A DNA stretch of 64,000 bases from Gyrodactylus bullatarudis (lineage: Eukaryota; Platyhelminthes; Monogenea; Gyrodactylidea; Gyrodactylidae): positions 247,382 to 311,381 of the forward strand of contig SSNU01000101.1 in the NCBI GenBank assembly GCA_012064415.1, in the 5' to 3' direction. The notes below the pieces were generated by a model. The model had not been told where the DNA came from and made no database searches. It saw only the letters and a program-made list of their open reading frames with translations. Position numbers and translations under genes: made by a program. This document shows positions 1 through 11,800 of this stretch, piece after piece. Every line of letters starts with the position of its first letter. Position 1 is the first letter of the stretch.

Positions 1-19
1 TCAAAATTTCATCACTCAC

Positions 20-506
20 CCGAGTATTATTTCGTTCAGCTTTGAGGTCAGCAACTTCGTCTTCTTTTTCCATGATTTGATCTCGAAGGTGATGAACTTC
101 TTTGGCCAAAATTGTCAAGTCCTGAATAAGAGAAAACGGTTTGGATTTGATTATTTGAGCTTTCATCAACGTACAAATAGTTTTAAGAATATGCAGTCAA
201 AGTCAGAAGGATAGAAAGATAATCGAAATTGTATTTAAATCCGTTTCTATGTAAACTTACTTCAGGAAAATTATCCGAAAGTTGTCGAAGAAGGGAGTTC
301 TTCTCTCGTTCAACTTCTGATAGACGATTCTGAGTGAAAACTAATTGCTCTTGAGCATCTTGAAGATTTTCCATGAGCCTATCCCTTTCATTCAGGATAG
401 ATAAAAGCATGTCTTCAACATTAGTTCCTTCTCCGCTGACTTGCGATTCTCGATCTCCTTGGCTCGAGTTACCATCTTCTGCTATGGTTGGCATAACATC
501 ACACAT
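20..506 (-). CDS. PPFIA: Liprin-alpha, N-terminal part (2 exons, partial)
   Basis: Liprin-alpha is a coiled-coil scaffold of presynaptic active zones that binds LAR-type phosphatases, RIM and kinesin KIF1A (family knowledge). Exon 1 runs 506 to 261 (82 codons) and starts MCDVMPTIAED, close to the MCEVMPTISED start typical of the family. The upstream in-frame ATG at 521 was rejected for this reason. It then contains the conserved ERDRLMENLQDAQEQL and REKNSLLRQL coiled-coil blocks. A GTAAGT donor follows, then a 139-nt intron (122-260) ending TTATTCAG. Exon 2 runs 121 to 20 (34 codons) and ends in the near-invariant DLKAERNNTR, followed by a GTGAGT donor. Both joins are phase 0. The rest of the gene (more coiled coil and three SAM domains) lies beyond the left edge. 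Head-to-head with the gene at 16895, but more than 16 kb away. Confidence 0.92.
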
Positions 507-3500
507 TTTTAGTAAATTCAATGCTTAATATATATTTCTAAATGTATTATTGTCCGTTTTATGAATTCTTTTCATATTTTAAATCCATGAGTAACTATGT
601 CTATGATTCGTTAAAATGTTTACACATTAATTTTTTGAATCTACGCTATTTTATACGCCATATGAATTTCATCAATCTGATGTAGTAAAACAGAATAAGA
701 TTACTATTTTTATTGTTTGAGGCTGTTTTTTTCATACCAATTCAAGTTTGAAATAAAATTTAATGATAAAATTTATTAATAATATTAAATTAGTAATTTT
801 TATTCAGATCTTCTTAGTAAGAAGTTCTTATTCTACTAAGATTTAATTATATTAAACTAGTGTAATATAAATAAGATTGATGTGTACTAATTTCATAATA
901 AACAAATTTTAAAATTGTAGATCTTTACGTACTTTCAGCTCTAAATTTGGTTTTTAGGGATTGCTTCTTTAGACTTTTTAGTTCTATGCTGCTATATTCT
1001 CCTTGAGAAACGAGTCCCACAATATATATATATATTTATTTATTTAAATTTACAGTCGTTACTTTTAAGTAAATACATGAATTATTTGATGATTTTTTTC
1101 AATGAAAAAATTGTTATAATTTACAGCGGGAATCTACTTTTACTTATATCATATAGATATTGATATAAAGTTTTAAATCAATCGGCCCTATTTTAATTTA
1201 TGTGAAAACGTTATTCTCAACTGCTAAAGAATTGATTATTTTTCGTAGACCTAACAATAATGTTTTCAATTCTTATCCACAAAAATTTTGACAGAAAAAA
1301 TTATGATTCACTTCGATACAGTATTAAAATGTAAAAATTATTCACTTTTTTATCTCATGAACAGGCAAAGAGGCCTTTACTTATTCTAATTGTAGAGTTA
1401 GTTTAGATAAGAAAGTCTCTTAGACATTCCCAATTCTATATGATTTATGATTAGTAGAGAGGATAAAATTATGTTGGCCATACACTTAAGACAGCCGTAA
1501 AACTCGTAATCATTTATTCAAATAAAAACTTTCAGCTTAAAGTTCGAAAAAATGGGATTTTGGCGACAAATTGAAATTTAAAAAAAGGCCATATTTTTCA
1601 TTAAAAATAATTTTTTTTCAGAATTCTTTTCTTCAAATCGTAAAAGTGGGCAACATGAGTAGGATTCCAAAAAATCTATAAAAAATTTGAATTCTTGATG
1701 AAAAAATCGAGATTTCTGTAAAAATCATTGATTCCCAACTTCATATCAATTAGCTTTATCAGGAAAAGAAATATTAACATTCAAATTGATAAGATTAAAT
1801 TCTCTAACTATCTGAAATAAGAAGATGGCAGATTATTTCACAAAGAATGATCTCTATTTTGGGCCTGTGATACATGCTATATAAATACTGCCTTTACAAG
1901 AAGAATAGAAAAGATGTCATGGTTCAAAATTTACAATCGGCTAATACCTATTACCAGGTAAAAAATATTATACAGTAGTTTAAATTTCTACTGTTCAAGT
2001 TATAATGATAGATCTAAATAAGTTTCACAATAGTGTTAATCAAATCATGATTCGTTCTACCTCTTCTTTACCTCACTTCATTGAAAGGGGTTGGAATCTT
2101 GTTGGATTTCTCTTACTTAGCTTAGGTAGGCTCATTGGTTTCACATGCTCTTTTGAAGATTTGGTTTTTGTCAAGATCAGAGTCTTGATAGTGTAAAAGG
2201 TATGCTTCTTCTGCTTTTAAGATGTAACCATTTTTCCCAGATGGTCTGTGAAATAATTTTAAAGTTTTATGGGGGGGGGTTACTTGGACATTTTTATTTT
2301 TGGAATTGAAACATTTATATTTATTTATAGAAATGATTTGTACAAATAAGGGAACAGGGAAAAAAATGTGCCCGGTGTGGGAGGGTTTGAACCTAGGACC
2401 GAGAGTAAGAGGGTCCGAATGAGAGGTGAGAGATACCACTACGCCACACCGGGCATTAAATGTTCTTAAATCTTCTCTGACAGCAGTCTGACCCTTGTAG
2501 AGATGCTCATCAATCCTATGACGTCCAATGTAAATTTTACAACGAATCGCAAGGGTATTTAAACTTTTAGATTGAATAGCATTATCTGGTGACGTTCATT
2601 TTGTCCTTGGAGTAGTAAACTTTTTTGACTTCTCGTTCTCAGGTTGCAATCTGGACTCTTGATTAATTTTCATTTGGAAAGTTGCAGCTCCTAGCTACCT
2701 TAACGCTTGAGCCACGTCAATAGCAGTTAAAGCAGAAATACACCCATTTGATTTGACTTCTTTTCCATTTTCAATGTTTCTCCATCAATATGTTTTAACG
2801 CTAGAACGAAATTTTGGGTTGTTTTTCACCTCATTTGTATTGAAACCCCCCGAGAATATTTCGAAAAAAGATTTAAAGCATCTAAAACAGGCGTGTCGGG
2901 AGCTTTTTTATTGAGAATATAGAAGAAGAAATTTTTCTCCGTAATGAAAAAATATTACTGGCGCAACAGAACTTCACGAAAGAGCCCCAATATATTCATG
3001 TTCTTGAATCAAGAATTTTGATGTTTGTAAATTTTATCGTGAAATTGAGATCTTTTAGGATTTACACGAAAAAGTACAGTTTTTTTAAATAGGGCTCCGC
3101 TGAAAAATATAACCTGTTGTGATATAGGGGTTTTATATTATCATCTTATCCATAGAATAACAGTACAATAATAAACTTTTAGAATGGTTTATATCTGGGG
3201 TCAATTCACAATGTGAAATGCACAAATAATACGTTAAATATGTATACATTGTAATATGTATGATCCTCGGGGATCATTTTTGTTGATAATAATCTGTCCT
3301 ACAATTTGTGGTTTCCTATTCCTACCAAGAATTAATTACAATAAAAATCTAGCAGAGAAGAGTAAATTTAATACAGAACCATTTTACATTACTACTACAG
3401 TAGTTGGTACATTCTATTTTTGAGAATTTTCAAAAAAATAAATAAACCATTTCTGGACAATGTGGACATTGTTTTGAGAGAAAGAGAGGAACATATATAT

Positions 3501-4019
3501 ATGGAAGAATAAGGCTTGGAAATATTCTAACACAGTTTAATCGAGATAAGATTAGTAAAAATATTAGTATTACTATCGTACCAGGAATTTTATTGGTCAA
3601 CCTTGTACTGGCCAATTAAAATGGAGCATGTATATTTACGTGAAATGTTGAAAATATTATCATCGCTAGCATATCTTTCATTTTTTGATCTAATAAATTT
3701 TTTTCACTGCTCAACAAATGTGCTCATTCATTGAAATCAAGATATGATGATAACTAATTGTTGATCAATGAGGAGGACCAGACATAATAGTAATACATCA
3801 TCATCGTCATATGAAATAAGAACTACACAAGACTTGATAATAGAAATAAGATAGAAATTATTCGATCTCTCTCAACTCTTATTGGCATATCTTGCGAATT
3901 ACACCAGCTAGCAAGAAGAAAGAATAAAACTCATACAACATACAAAGAGATTTTACAACTTTTCCAATCTTGACAGACAAGTGAGTTTTTTTTTTCTCGT
4001 TCCATCATAACATTTTTCA
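507..4019. other. Upstream of liprin-alpha: no gene, decayed repeats
   Basis: AT-rich DNA with frequent stops in all frames. It should hold the liprin-alpha promoter and 5'UTR just above 506, but I see no distinctive element. There is an AT dinucleotide run near 1022-1037, a copy of repeat family A (about 1525-1762, ending in a sequence like GAATCCCAACTTCATATCAA), a G9 run near 2271-2279, and a SINE (listed separately) at about 2290-2454. Confidence 0.5.
2290..2454 (-). mobile_element. tRNA-derived SINE (family S1)
   Basis: On the minus strand, 2454 to 2370 reads as a tRNA-like unit. GCCCGGTGTGG at one end pairs perfectly with CCACACCGGGC at the other. It contains an A-box-like TGGCGTAGTGG and a B-box-like GGTTCAAACCC, the internal promoters of RNA polymerase III. 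The region that should be the anticodon arm is not a standard cloverleaf. Downstream, 2369 to about 2290 resembles the sequence next to the related unit at 8630-8707, which suggests a SINE body rather than a tRNA gene. The copy at 2370 is much better preserved than the one at 8630. Confidence 0.6.
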
Positions 4020-4456
4020 AAGTACAGTTGTACAGCTGTATGAGAAATCACACACCCCAATTTTCCTATGAAACATGGATTTTTCTCATTATTATAGGTC
4101 TACTTAAAAGTAGAACAAGTTTTTGGAAAGATAATTTTTTGGCCAAAATTTCAGAATATGTTTTTGTCTCAATTTAAAGAGAATTTTCTCTTGATTCGAT
4201 CAGTACCACTAAGCCATATTGCATTCTTGAAAATAAATAAATAAGTAATTATATTCTATAATTATGGGTTTCAATTTAGTTTCAAACATTTTCCATGTTA
4301 GCTTCATTAATTAATTACATCTTCAGGTCTAATTAAAAATCAATGACGAATTCTATCAAAAGTCGTTCCAGTGTCTTGATGAGAAAAATCTATGTTTCAT
4401 AGGAAAAATGGAGTGTGCGATTTCTCAGACACCAAAACTGGGGCACAACTGTAACT
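4020..4456. mobile_element. Foldback (inverted-repeat) element
   Basis: About 65-70 bp at 4022-4090 recur inverted at 4379-4455. Both contain ACAGTTGT near the outer end, GAGAAATC and CCTATGAAACAT inward, and run into TTTTTCTCAT. The 290 bp between is unremarkable AT-rich DNA. The structure fits a MITE or foldback transposon. Superfamily and target duplication were not resolved. Confidence 0.6.
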
Positions 4457-5500
4457 ACCTAGTAATTATTATAATTAAAATCCAGAGCAAATACGCTAAT
4501 TTAATCGGAAAAAGATCATAATGTGTAGAAAAAGGATATTACTTTGATTTAGCAAATTAGTCGAAAAGTTTTATAAAAAATCTAGTAATTGTAGTAGAAA
4601 AATCCATTGAAAAATTTTGGTGTGAATTTAAAAATTACAATTTTTTAAATTTATTCTTTCGTGGAAAGATGATTGCAATACGATTTCTATTTCATCTCAA
4701 AATCTATCGAAAAAAATTTTAAACTTCATGAATCTTAATTTAGAATTATTTAATTCATCTATTACGATTATATATTTGGGCACAATTATTGGTTCAAAGC
4801 ATTTTTTTAAACAGTAGTCATGTGTCCCTCTGATACCTGTTTTACAGACATCTAATTCCGCTTTCTGGAAATATATATCATACCGAATACTTGAATCAAC
4901 ATTTGGTTTCTTGAGCATCAAACGAGATCTTGAAGAATAAAATTTAATCAATTTGTGTAATGATCCACCATTTCTTTACATGAATAAAGAAACTTTTTTT
5001 TTGATAATCTCAAATTCCAGTACCAATGATTCATCGAGCAATCACGTGCAAAATATATCCAAATATTATTAATAAACTTTTGGGAATTTTCAAAATTATT
5101 ATTTTACTAGATATTTTTCCTTTTTTTTATTAAAAATCAAAATGTATTTCTTACATGATAAGAAAAGGAATTCTAGAATAATCCTAATTAATCAGCAAGT
5201 TTTATTGAAAAAAACGTATTTAAAACTTAATTCCTATTTAATGGACAAAATATCTGAAACTTTCTTTAAGCATCTTCTGCTGATTCGCTTATTCATTTGG
5301 TCGATTTTTAATATTTGTGTGATATTCTCATTATTTGAAAAGATTTTCAGCCTTTATGTGTTGAATTAGTTTCTGAAAAATTTCTGCGTATCATCACTAC
5401 TATTTAATCCAGTAAAGACAATTCCTTTGCTCGATTTTGAAAGAAATTCCCTTGTTAAACACATTGGTTTCTAATGAATAGTGCAGCACCTATACTTACA
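4457..5500. other. No gene seen
   Basis: AT-rich intergenic DNA. Short open frames (4697-4951 minus, 5142-5369 plus) have random-looking composition and no recognisable domain or splice context. Confidence 0.4.
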
Positions 5501-5501
5501 A

Positions 5502-5760
5502 AGGTTACTAGAAATATTTCGTTCTAGATGCTTAGGAAATATATCCCACAGGAACGTCTTATTTGGTAATGGATTAGCCCATGTCGCTGAATATTACAAC
5601 TTACTAATGGATCCCACCGAGACTGGTACGAAAGAAACTCACAAAGCATTTAGAAATAATCCAAGTATACAAGTATATATGGTAGACATATACGCGCGTT
5701 TCGTCTATATATTTCGGGATATATTACCTAAGCATCTAGAACGAAATATTTCTAGAAACA
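5502..5760. mobile_element. Foldback element, about 255 bp
   Basis: The left arm (5504-5550) and right arm (5712-5760) are inverted copies with the shared core TTTCGTTCTAGATGCTTAGG. The outer end of the right arm reads TGTTTCTAGAAA on the minus strand and the left arm GGTTACTAGAAA. The interior is somewhat less AT-rich and gives an open frame from 5481 to 5825. That frame runs through both arms, so I read it as a by-product of the hairpin, not a protein. Confidence 0.65.
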
Positions 5761-8529
5761 TTGATTTCTTTAAAATTTATTATTACTTGGGACGAGTCAC
5801 ATTTTTAATGATCCAATATCACTAAGTTAAATCAAGAAATGTAGCTTCAATGACCCCCCATCAGCCATATTTACTGAAGATCCAATCTTTCTCGTCCATA
5901 ACTCTGAGTTAATGTGATATTCTTTTTAACGCACCTCTTGATTCTGAGAGAAATAAAGAAATCGATCAATATCCAGCTGAATGAGAATTTAGTTTTTCAG
6001 AACTGAAAGCATCTTTGATTGGAATAGTTTGTAAAATATCTCTCCTCAGCACAAGATAATTATCATTATAATAATGAGCTGGAAAATTTTAGAAATTCTC
6101 AAGAAATCTTTCATAAGAATGTAGACATGAAAATTACTGTTATATCGCTAAACGTGTCTAACGTTGATTGATTTAAGTCAATCAAGAAAAAAATCGAAGC
6201 CAAAATATTAATCAAATTAGAAAATGGTCTCTTACTTTTATGTCCAAGTGTTATGACTATGCAAACTCAACAGAAAAAATTCATTCCCATGTCATCAATG
6301 TTAAAAAAAGCCCAAATGTTCTATGTCATTCAGATGAATTAATCTTGAAATCTGGTTCAGCATATTCAATTTCCTTGTCCATTCTTGATCCTAAAAATCA
6401 ACTTTAGACCACTCTCTCACTTAGAAATATGCCATAATTCTCTTAAACATTAATTTTCTCCATATGGTGAATGTGAATCTCTGGGAAATCTTGGACAAAT
6501 TCGATTTCCTGATGCAAAAACTGAGAGTTTTGTGAAAATCATAAAATCCCAGCTTCAAATTAACTACAGGTTTATTATCATAATTATGATAGATCCCAAT
6601 CATGAAATTCTGAATTTAACGACAACTTCCTTAACTGCAGGTTTTATCAGAAAAACAAATCTCACCTCTTGATTGTAGTCTAAAGATCCAGGATTAAATG
6701 ATTTTCCTGTAGATTCTTGCTAATTCCTCAGTCTTGAGTTCCCTCAGACAAGACGAATTTCTGGGAAAAATCATCATCATTTACATTATCATAAAAGTCG
6801 TATGTTTCTTTAGGATGATTCTTTGATTTCTTGTAAATGAGGCTTCCTTACCTCTAGGTGAAAATCATAAAATCATTTCTTTCTCGCTTCATCTTACTGA
6901 TCATAAAAAATGTACTGTTACTAGAAAATAGAAGAGATTTTTTATTGTCTCAAGAATTTTTGTTGGGAATAAATACAGTATATGTATCCATCTATCAAAT
7001 AAAAAAAATAATTTCAAAATAAAAATAATTCAAAAACAGGTATCTTCATGTTTGTACTATTTATTACAAACACAGTAATAGTTTGAATTGTTGTTCCTGA
7101 TAACTCCACCCTGTAACTCTACCCCTCCAAGTAAGTAAGAGATTACTAACAGGGGCAAACCTTTTTAATTTTGTTTTTTGATCTAAAGATTCAAATGATT
7201 TAATAAGAGATGGAGGCATTATGAATCATCTGAAATTGATTTTTTCTTTTTTATTACCCAAACTAATACAAAAAGTTCATGGATTTAATTGAAATCTGAC
7301 TGGTCATTTGTAGATCTCATTTTCTTTTCTTACTCAGGTTGATTGAGAATCTTTTACAACTCTTCATTCATAAACTAGAGAAATGATGAAAATACTATAC
7401 TTTTTCAGTATTACTCAGTTTACTTTTGGATTAAAAGTTAAATTTCACATTAATGAAATAAAGATTATTGTTTTTTCTTGCTGCAGAATTCTCAGATGAG
7501 TAATTTATTATGATTAGAGAGCGAGAACGAGATAAAGTTTATTTTCAATTCACCTGTGATGTGATTCTAAATGAACTAAATGAAAGAGAATAGTAGTTAA
7601 TTTATAGAAGAATAATAGAATATCATTACACACTCTTTGATTTTTATGCAGGCTGATTGTCCAATAACTCCTCCTACTACCAGCTAAACTGTATTATTCT
7701 TTACTTTTATCAAAATAGGATAATTTGAAGAAAGGTGGTCTCTAGTTGAACTTTTCATCTTCTTTTTTCTTCTTCTTCAAAACTTTAAGGATGACCTCTT
7801 TTCTTAATAACGACTACTTTTGAGTATAGCCAAAAGTGGGAAAAAATAAAATTAGAATTTCTTTAAACTATGTTTACAAAAACACAAATTTCTGTCAATA
7901 TTCTGATTTTGAACCTTCATGATCTAGATTCTGAAAATCTCTGAAATCATAAATTCCCATCTTCATTTTAACTAGGTGTAGATTATGAAATTATACACGA
8001 GATTTCCTGATTAGAACCTACCAAAAGGATAAAAGATTGACGTGCCAAGTTATTACAAGACTTGCAAGGGATAAACTTATCATTTTTCTGGACTTCAACG
8101 GGCTGAGTGATTATCTGTACCCTTACCTTAGGCAAAATATAAGAAATTATCATTCAGATAACATCTATTCTAGTCTTGATCTAAGACTCTTAGACGAAAA
8201 TTTCCAAAATTACTAATGAAATTAATCTTTAACGGGGTAAGACATGATTTTTTAACTTTTCGAGTTTATGCGTTCGTTTGATAGAAAATAAGAGAACAGG
8301 AAAAAGTTCCTATTAAACCTTTTGTTTTGAATTGTATGCATAATTTCAATTCAAGATGGCAAACTTTCAAATTTGCCCCACCATTTCTACGAGAAATGAT
8401 AAAATTTTGAACTAACGCACACGCTATGATCTCTTTAAATCAAATATATTCCGAATACCACTTGAAAAAATCCAGTCAATTTAGCAAAAAAAACGAGAAT
8501 TGGATTTATGCATATTAATTTCAAATATT
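5761..8529. other. No gene seen; repeat fragments
   Basis: AT-rich DNA without a supportable gene. Fragments of repeat family A are recognisable at about 6425-6577 and 7820-7975. The latter ends in a sequence like ATTCCCATCTTCAT followed by AACTAGGTG, the typical terminus of that family. Confidence 0.45.
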
Positions 8530-8534
8530 TTCTC

Positions 8535-8707
8535 ACACTTATTTTTGAAATCGAACATTTTTATTTATATACAGAATTATAAAGATTAATGGTTGTGAAA
8601 TAACAGAACAGGTAAAGAGTGTCAAATGTGCCCGGTTTGTAGGGTTTTTGAAAGAAAGGGAGTCCGAATGAGAGGCGGGAGAGAGATACCACTTTGCCAC
8701 ACCAGGC
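8535..8707 (-). mobile_element. tRNA-derived SINE (family S1), degraded copy
   Basis: Related to the unit at 2370-2454. On the minus strand, 8707 to 8630 keeps the GCC(T)GGTGTGGC start, GTGGTATCTCTC and the GCCCGG-complementary end, but the B box is broken (AAAACCCT in place of TTCAAACCC). Flanking sequence at 8535-8629, with TTTTTGAAATCGAACATT and ACAGAACAGG, resembles 2300-2369. The open frame at 8626-8814 on the plus strand is a by-product. Confidence 0.5.
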
Positions 8708-8717
8708 AAAAACGTCA

Positions 8718-8790
8718 CGTCCGAATAGGGACACGAACCCTAGACCCTCAAATTAAAATTCTGATGCTCTACCGACTGAGCTATCCTATT
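8718..8790 (-). pseudogene. tRNA-Lys(UUU)-like sequence, acceptor stem decayed
   Basis: Read on the minus strand, 73 nt match the animal tRNA-Lys layout. The D arm is GCTCAGTCGGTAGAGC, an anticodon stem encloses ATTTTAA (anticodon TTT), and an intact five-pair T stem surrounds TTCGTGT. The acceptor stem is spoiled: the 5' strand AATAGGA faces TTCGGAC, leaving only about four pairs including wobbles. A functional gene would start GCC. It lies 10 bp upstream (in its own orientation) of the S1 SINE unit, so it may be a pseudogene or part of a dimeric SINE head. Confidence 0.65.
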
Positions 8791-8810
8791 AGATCATTGG
8801 AGTTTAAAAT

Positions 8811-11800
8811 TTAGTTTTACAATCGATTTGAAGTATCAAATAGAATAGTGTTCAGAAAAAAATATTTGTCTTTCTCAATCTTCATTCAGTATTTTATCAT
8901 GATCCCCCCAAATTTCGCTTCAATATATTTTATCATGTCTCTGCAATAAAAAATTCGGATTATTTTCAACTTAAAAATGTTTTTTTTCCCGATCAGAATT
9001 TTATATTCTTTAAAAATAAGAGAAATTTTATTTTTAATGAATCAAAAATTGAGCATTGGACAGTGAGCAATAATAAGTGGGTAACACAGTATTAATAATA
9101 ATGATAATTCTCTTTTAAAGCTAGTTGACATGAAGATGAGAATTTACCTTTTTTACAAAAAACTCAATATCTTTCTCCGGAAAGTCAGGAAAAAATTTAT
9201 TTTTCGAATTCCATCAAAAAATAAGCCAAGAAGTTGTGGAAATTGAAAAATTTTCTGATTCTAATGAACTATTCATTAAGAGGATTTAGAAGACGAGTGA
9301 ATATTTAGTTATAAAGCTTGATTATAATGAGACGTAGTTTCAACTACTTGCTCTATGGGTTCAATTACTCCGACTTCATTTCCATTTTGTTTCTGAGTTG
9401 AACTAGCAATAGGAAAATCTTTAAGTAGCTTAAATTTTCTTAAATAATTCAATCTGACCAAAATTGGGCCGTTTTTCGAATTTCAACTTTTTTAACTATC
9501 GAATCCAAAATTATTATGGATTTCAAAGATTTGAAGCAGATAAGTGCAGATATTCGAGATCAGCAGTAGACAAAGAATACGAATTGGGATAATTATCAAA
9601 TTAAAAACGTTTTTTTCCCGATCAGAATTTTTATATTCTTCAAAAATAAGAGAAATTCTATTTTTAATGAATCAAAAAACCATTTTGAATATTTATAAGA
9701 AGATTTATATAAGAGAAATATATTTTTCGCCAGGTCATATCAATCTCTAATCCTGGTTAGTTAATAGCAAAATTGATTCACAAAACTTCCAATTGATGAA
9801 AAACCAAAAAACTTCTCCATTCATGGTTTGTTTAAGCATAGAGAAGAAAATTAATTGGACCAATTAACTGCTAGTCATGAAGATGGTTCTTTTGGATGCA
9901 TAGGTTTGTTTTGGAGGTAGAGCAGACCCCTTTTCACACCCAAGATATTTTCGAGGAAAAATGAAAATAAAGTTTTTTCCTAATTTCATGATATGATATT
10001 TCTAATTAAAGATATGCAGATTATCGTACTACTGTATTTTGATCTAGGAAAAAAAATTTTATCGAATGGTCTCAAATTCAACTTAAACTAAATTTTTTAG
10101 GTTGAAACACAATATTATGCCTACTTTCAAGTAATGAAAAGAATATGTTTATAAAATTCAGGGGTAGAGAGAATAGGGGATTAATTTTCCACATCGATTA
10201 CGGAGGTAATACTGTATACTTGAGTATACGTGAATATTTAACTAATACATGTAATGTAATAATTTTAAATCTGTTTCACAACTTGAGCGTGAGAAATAAT
10301 GCTGAAATCATGAAAACTTTAAAGAACGGTTTTTTATTTTAAAATATTCATAATTTTGCCTTTCTAATCAATAAAGGATTGAAAGTTATTTTAGAAGCAA
10401 AATAAATGGGTCAAATAAAGATAAACTCAAAATGAGGTTTTTTCTTAATCTCTGTCTCTCCTTAAATGCCATTTGTTTTTTCTATTTGACAAAAAATCAC
10501 ACAAACCCCAATTCCCTAGCAATTATAATTATAATTGAAAAAAGAAATGCGTGAACTTTTCCTCATTTGTTTATTGCTTATTATTAGTATTTTATTTACA
10601 AAACAATGAAAATCATTCATACTTGTTTCACAACGAAAAATAACTAAAAGTGTATATATTGCGCAGATTCAAGAAATCAACCTCTTGAAGGAACTATAGC
10701 TATTAAAAGAGGGAAATATATGTACCCCACCCCTCTTCTATCTGTAATGAGTATTTGTTGTGTAAATTATCAAATAGCATATATATGACCTCCAGGTAAT
10801 GCAGTTTGTACTTTAGAAAAGAACAGATTTCTTTCTTCCCCATCTTCTTGAATCTAGATGAAAAACCCTTTGCGAAATTCGTTCTACTAATGAGTAGTTC
10901 AAATAAAAGATTTTCAGCAAAATTTCAACCGATTCAAAATTTATAGCCATCAGACAAGATGATCATAACGTAAAGTTAGAGTTGATAAGAAAATGGTACA
11001 GTTTTTCTCCTAAATATCAAGAACACAAATCTTTTGGGGCTTTTATGGCTAATTAAATAGAATCTTTAAAATGAAAATGAAAATGTGAATTTTCAATTGT
11101 CTTATTTTGGCCAGACTGAATATTTTCGTATTTATACAATTCCGAGCCATGAATAAAAACAAAGTTGAAAATATTGCAACATGGAAGTGGGTTCTTTCAG
11201 TAACTGCCAATATATTTGTTGATTTCATTCACTGTCACAGGGCATTGAAATTAATTAGGAAATTTGGTTATAACTCTGTCGGTAGAATCGAGCTATGATT
11301 TACTCATTTTAGTCAAAGAAAATCTGCCAAAGCATAGTGAGCAAAAATAAGTGGGTAACACAGTATCAATAATAATGATAATTCTCTTTTAGTTGTCTTA
11401 AGTCCAAGCAACGGACTTTTTTAGTAATTTTTTTGGAAAATTTTTATACGCCCTTTTTCAATAGGATAAGAAAGTATTATTCCATAATAATGAAAAATAT
11501 GTCCTTAAATAAATTTATTCCAACTTAACCTTTTTAGAAAATTTGAGTGTATTTCTTTCAAATTTCGACTTTAATTTTATTGACTATAACGTTGTTCACT
11601 TGCTACATAGCTATGTTGTCTTCTGGCTGGTCTATCTGTAAAAAAAGAAAGGGGAGAAAAAAGTGTAGGAAAAAAGGAAGGATTATAAAAATTTAAGTGA
11701 TTGCTATATTAGTAGTAATCAGAATTATTAGAGTAATCACCGCAAGGGATTCGTTTTCATTTCATTTCTTAGTCTCTTTGTCATTCAGAAAAATTACTGC

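Noticed and set aside
519..521. Upstream in-frame ATG for liprin-alpha (MNLLK extension)
   Set aside because: The family-conserved start MC(D/E)VMPT(I)xED begins at 506, so the five extra residues are probably 5'UTR.
2122..2439. 105-aa minus-strand frame
   Set aside because: It overlaps the S1 tRNA-like head and body; translation of a SINE.
5481..5825. 114-aa plus-strand open frame
   Set aside because: It runs through both arms of a foldback element; the inverted arms explain its length and it has no domain.
8718..8790. Functional tRNA-Lys gene
   Set aside because: The acceptor stem has several mismatches and the first bases are not those of a working tRNA-Lys.
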